This document shows positions 5,050-5,794 of a stretch of 5,794 nucleotides of DNA, one piece after another (position 1 is the first letter of the stretch; each line of letters begins with the position of its first letter). Origin of the DNA: DATEPR01 sp036503065 (lineage in GTDB: Bacteria; Actinomycetota; Actinomycetes; Mycobacteriales; Pseudonocardiaceae); contig DASXXM010000321.1 of NCBI GenBank assembly GCA_036503065.1, positions 1-5,794 of the forward strand. Direction: 5' to 3'. The notes below the pieces were generated by a model that was not told the DNA's origin, made no database searches, and saw only the letters and a list, made by a program, of their open reading frames with translations. Position numbers and translations under genes: made by a program.

Positions 5050-5658
5050 TCAGAGCCGGCGCCGGCCGGACAGCGCGCGACCGAGCGTCAGCTCGTCGGC
5101 GAACTCGAGATCGCCGCCCATCGGCAGTCCGGACGCCAGCCGGGTCACGGTCAGCCCCGGAAAGTCGCGCAGCATCCGCACCAGATAGGTCGCGGTGGCC
5201 TCGCCCTCGGTGTTCGGGTCGGTCGCGATGATCAGTTCGGAGATCGAGACGCCGTCGGTGACCGCGCCCATCCGGGCCAACAGCTCGCGGGTGCGCAACT
5301 GGTCGGGACCGATGCCGGACAACGGATCCAACGCGCCGCCGAGCACGTGGTAGCGACCCTTGAACTCCCGGGTGCGCTCCACCGCGAGCACGTCCTTGGG
5401 CTCCTCGACGACACACACCATGGTCAGGTCGCGGCGCGGGTCGGCACAGATCCGGCAGATGTTCTCGGCCGACACGTTGCCGCAGACGTCGCAGAAGACG
5501 ACGCCCTCCTTGACCCGTTGCAGGGCGTCCTGCAGCCGGGTGAGATCCGCCGGATCGGCGCCCAGCAGGTGGAAGGCGATGCGCTGGGCGCTTTTCGGCC
5601 CCACCCCCGGCAGCCGCCCGAGCTCGTCGATCAGGTCCTGAACCGGCCCCTCGTACAC
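5050..5658 (-). CDS. recR: Recombination mediator protein RecR
   Basis: RecR works with RecF and RecO to load RecA onto SSB-coated single-stranded DNA during gap repair. The product has 202 aa, the standard length. A helix-hairpin-helix occupies about residues 7-32 with LPGVGPKSAQRIAFHLL. A four-cysteine zinc finger follows (C56, C59, C68, C71). The Toprim domain covers about 79-170, with the acidic VVEEPKD (83-89) and ATDPNTEGEATATYL (145-159), which carries the D147/N149/E151 triad. The closing signature is GLPMGGDLEFADELTLGRALSGRR (177-200); F186 stands where many homologues have Tyr. The start is GTG 5658, giving MYEGPVQDLIDELG, the usual actinobacterial N-terminus (as in M. tuberculosis RecR); no clear ribosome binding site precedes it. 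The stop of the YbaB gene lies only 10 nt upstream, so the two are almost certainly cotranscribed, and translational coupling would explain the weak initiation signal. Confidence 0.98.
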   Translation of the reverse strand: MYEGPVQDLIDELGRLPGVGPKSAQRIAFHLLGADPADLTRLQDALQRVKEGVVFCDVCGNVSAENICRICADPRRDLTMVCVVEEPKDVLAVERTREFKGRYHVLGGALDPLSGIGPDQLRTRELLARMGAVTDGVSISELIIATDPNTEGEATATYLVRMLRDFPGLTVTRLASGLPMGGDLEFADELTLGRALSGRRRL

Positions 5659-5668
5659 GGCGGTGGGC

Positions 5669-5794
5669 CTAGAAGCCGGGCAGGCCGAGGCCGCCGAAAT
5701 CCCCGCCGAGACCGCCGGCCAGCGGGCCCATCTTGGCGGCGGCGAGGCTCTGCGCCTCCGAGTTGGCGTCGCGCACCGCGGCCACGATCAGGTC
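5669..5794 (-). CDS. YbaB/EbfC family nucleoid-associated protein, 3' end
   Basis: Only the last 41 residues and the TAG stop (5669-5671) are inside the window. The visible part contains VAAVRDANSEAQSLAAAKMGPL, matching the C-terminal helix of YbaB/EbfC proteins, which are small dimeric proteins that bind DNA and are thought to be nucleoid-associated. It ends in a Gly/Leu-rich tail with Pro (LAGGLGGDFGGLGLPGF), common in actinobacterial members. The order ybaB-recR is one of the most conserved in bacteria, usually with dnaX upstream, which supports the call. The N-terminus and the start lie outside the window. Confidence 0.93.
   Translation of the reverse strand, partial: DLIVAAVRDANSEAQSLAAAKMGPLAGGLGGDFGGLGLPGF

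Overview
This is high-GC actinobacterial DNA. LeuA, RecR and the EspG-like protein all look closest to Pseudonocardiales/Mycobacteriales families, and an EspG homologue points to an ESX-carrying actinobacterium, probably of the Pseudonocardiales (Amycolatopsis/Saccharothrix-like). That placement is inferred from recalled protein resemblance, not from a search. The layout is ordinary chromosomal housekeeping: as I recall, leuA lies a few genes from the ybaB-recR pair in Mycobacterium tuberculosis too.

Left part (1-2313). A truncated small membrane protein on the minus strand (1-228) faces leuA, which runs on the plus strand (472-2268). The gap between them is a dense control region. It holds a cluster of GTCCACA-type half-sites (291-324), an actinobacterial promoter (316-345) and a 13-residue leader peptide with three consecutive leucine codons (352-393). 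A strong hairpin with an H-type pseudoknot follows (378-434), and the leucine codons are exactly complementary to the leuA Shine-Dalgarno region. This fits the leucine-responsive leuA leader (a conserved pseudoknot called the LEU element) that has been predicted upstream of leuA across Actinobacteria. A perfect 10-bp hairpin (2279-2313) closes leuA and also serves the convergent gene.

Middle part (2325-4425, all minus strand). Reading in the direction of transcription, from high to low coordinates, there are an unrecognised 162-residue Cys/His-rich protein, an EspG-like ESX-associated protein with no visible WXG100/PE/PPE partner, and a DedA-family (VTT domain) membrane protein.

Right part (4508-5794, minus strand). 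The end of the YbaB/EbfC gene, recR and a small uridine-kinase-like P-loop NTPase form a tight series with gaps of about 10 and 14 nt, almost certainly one transcript. YbaB and RecR belong to recombination/nucleoid functions; the kinase is probably a nucleotide-salvage enzyme that shares the operon.

I see no CRISPR, insertion sequence, tRNA, rRNA, phage or toxin-antitoxin feature. The most informative part of the window is the leuA leader; the least explained are the half-site cluster upstream of it and the 162-residue protein.
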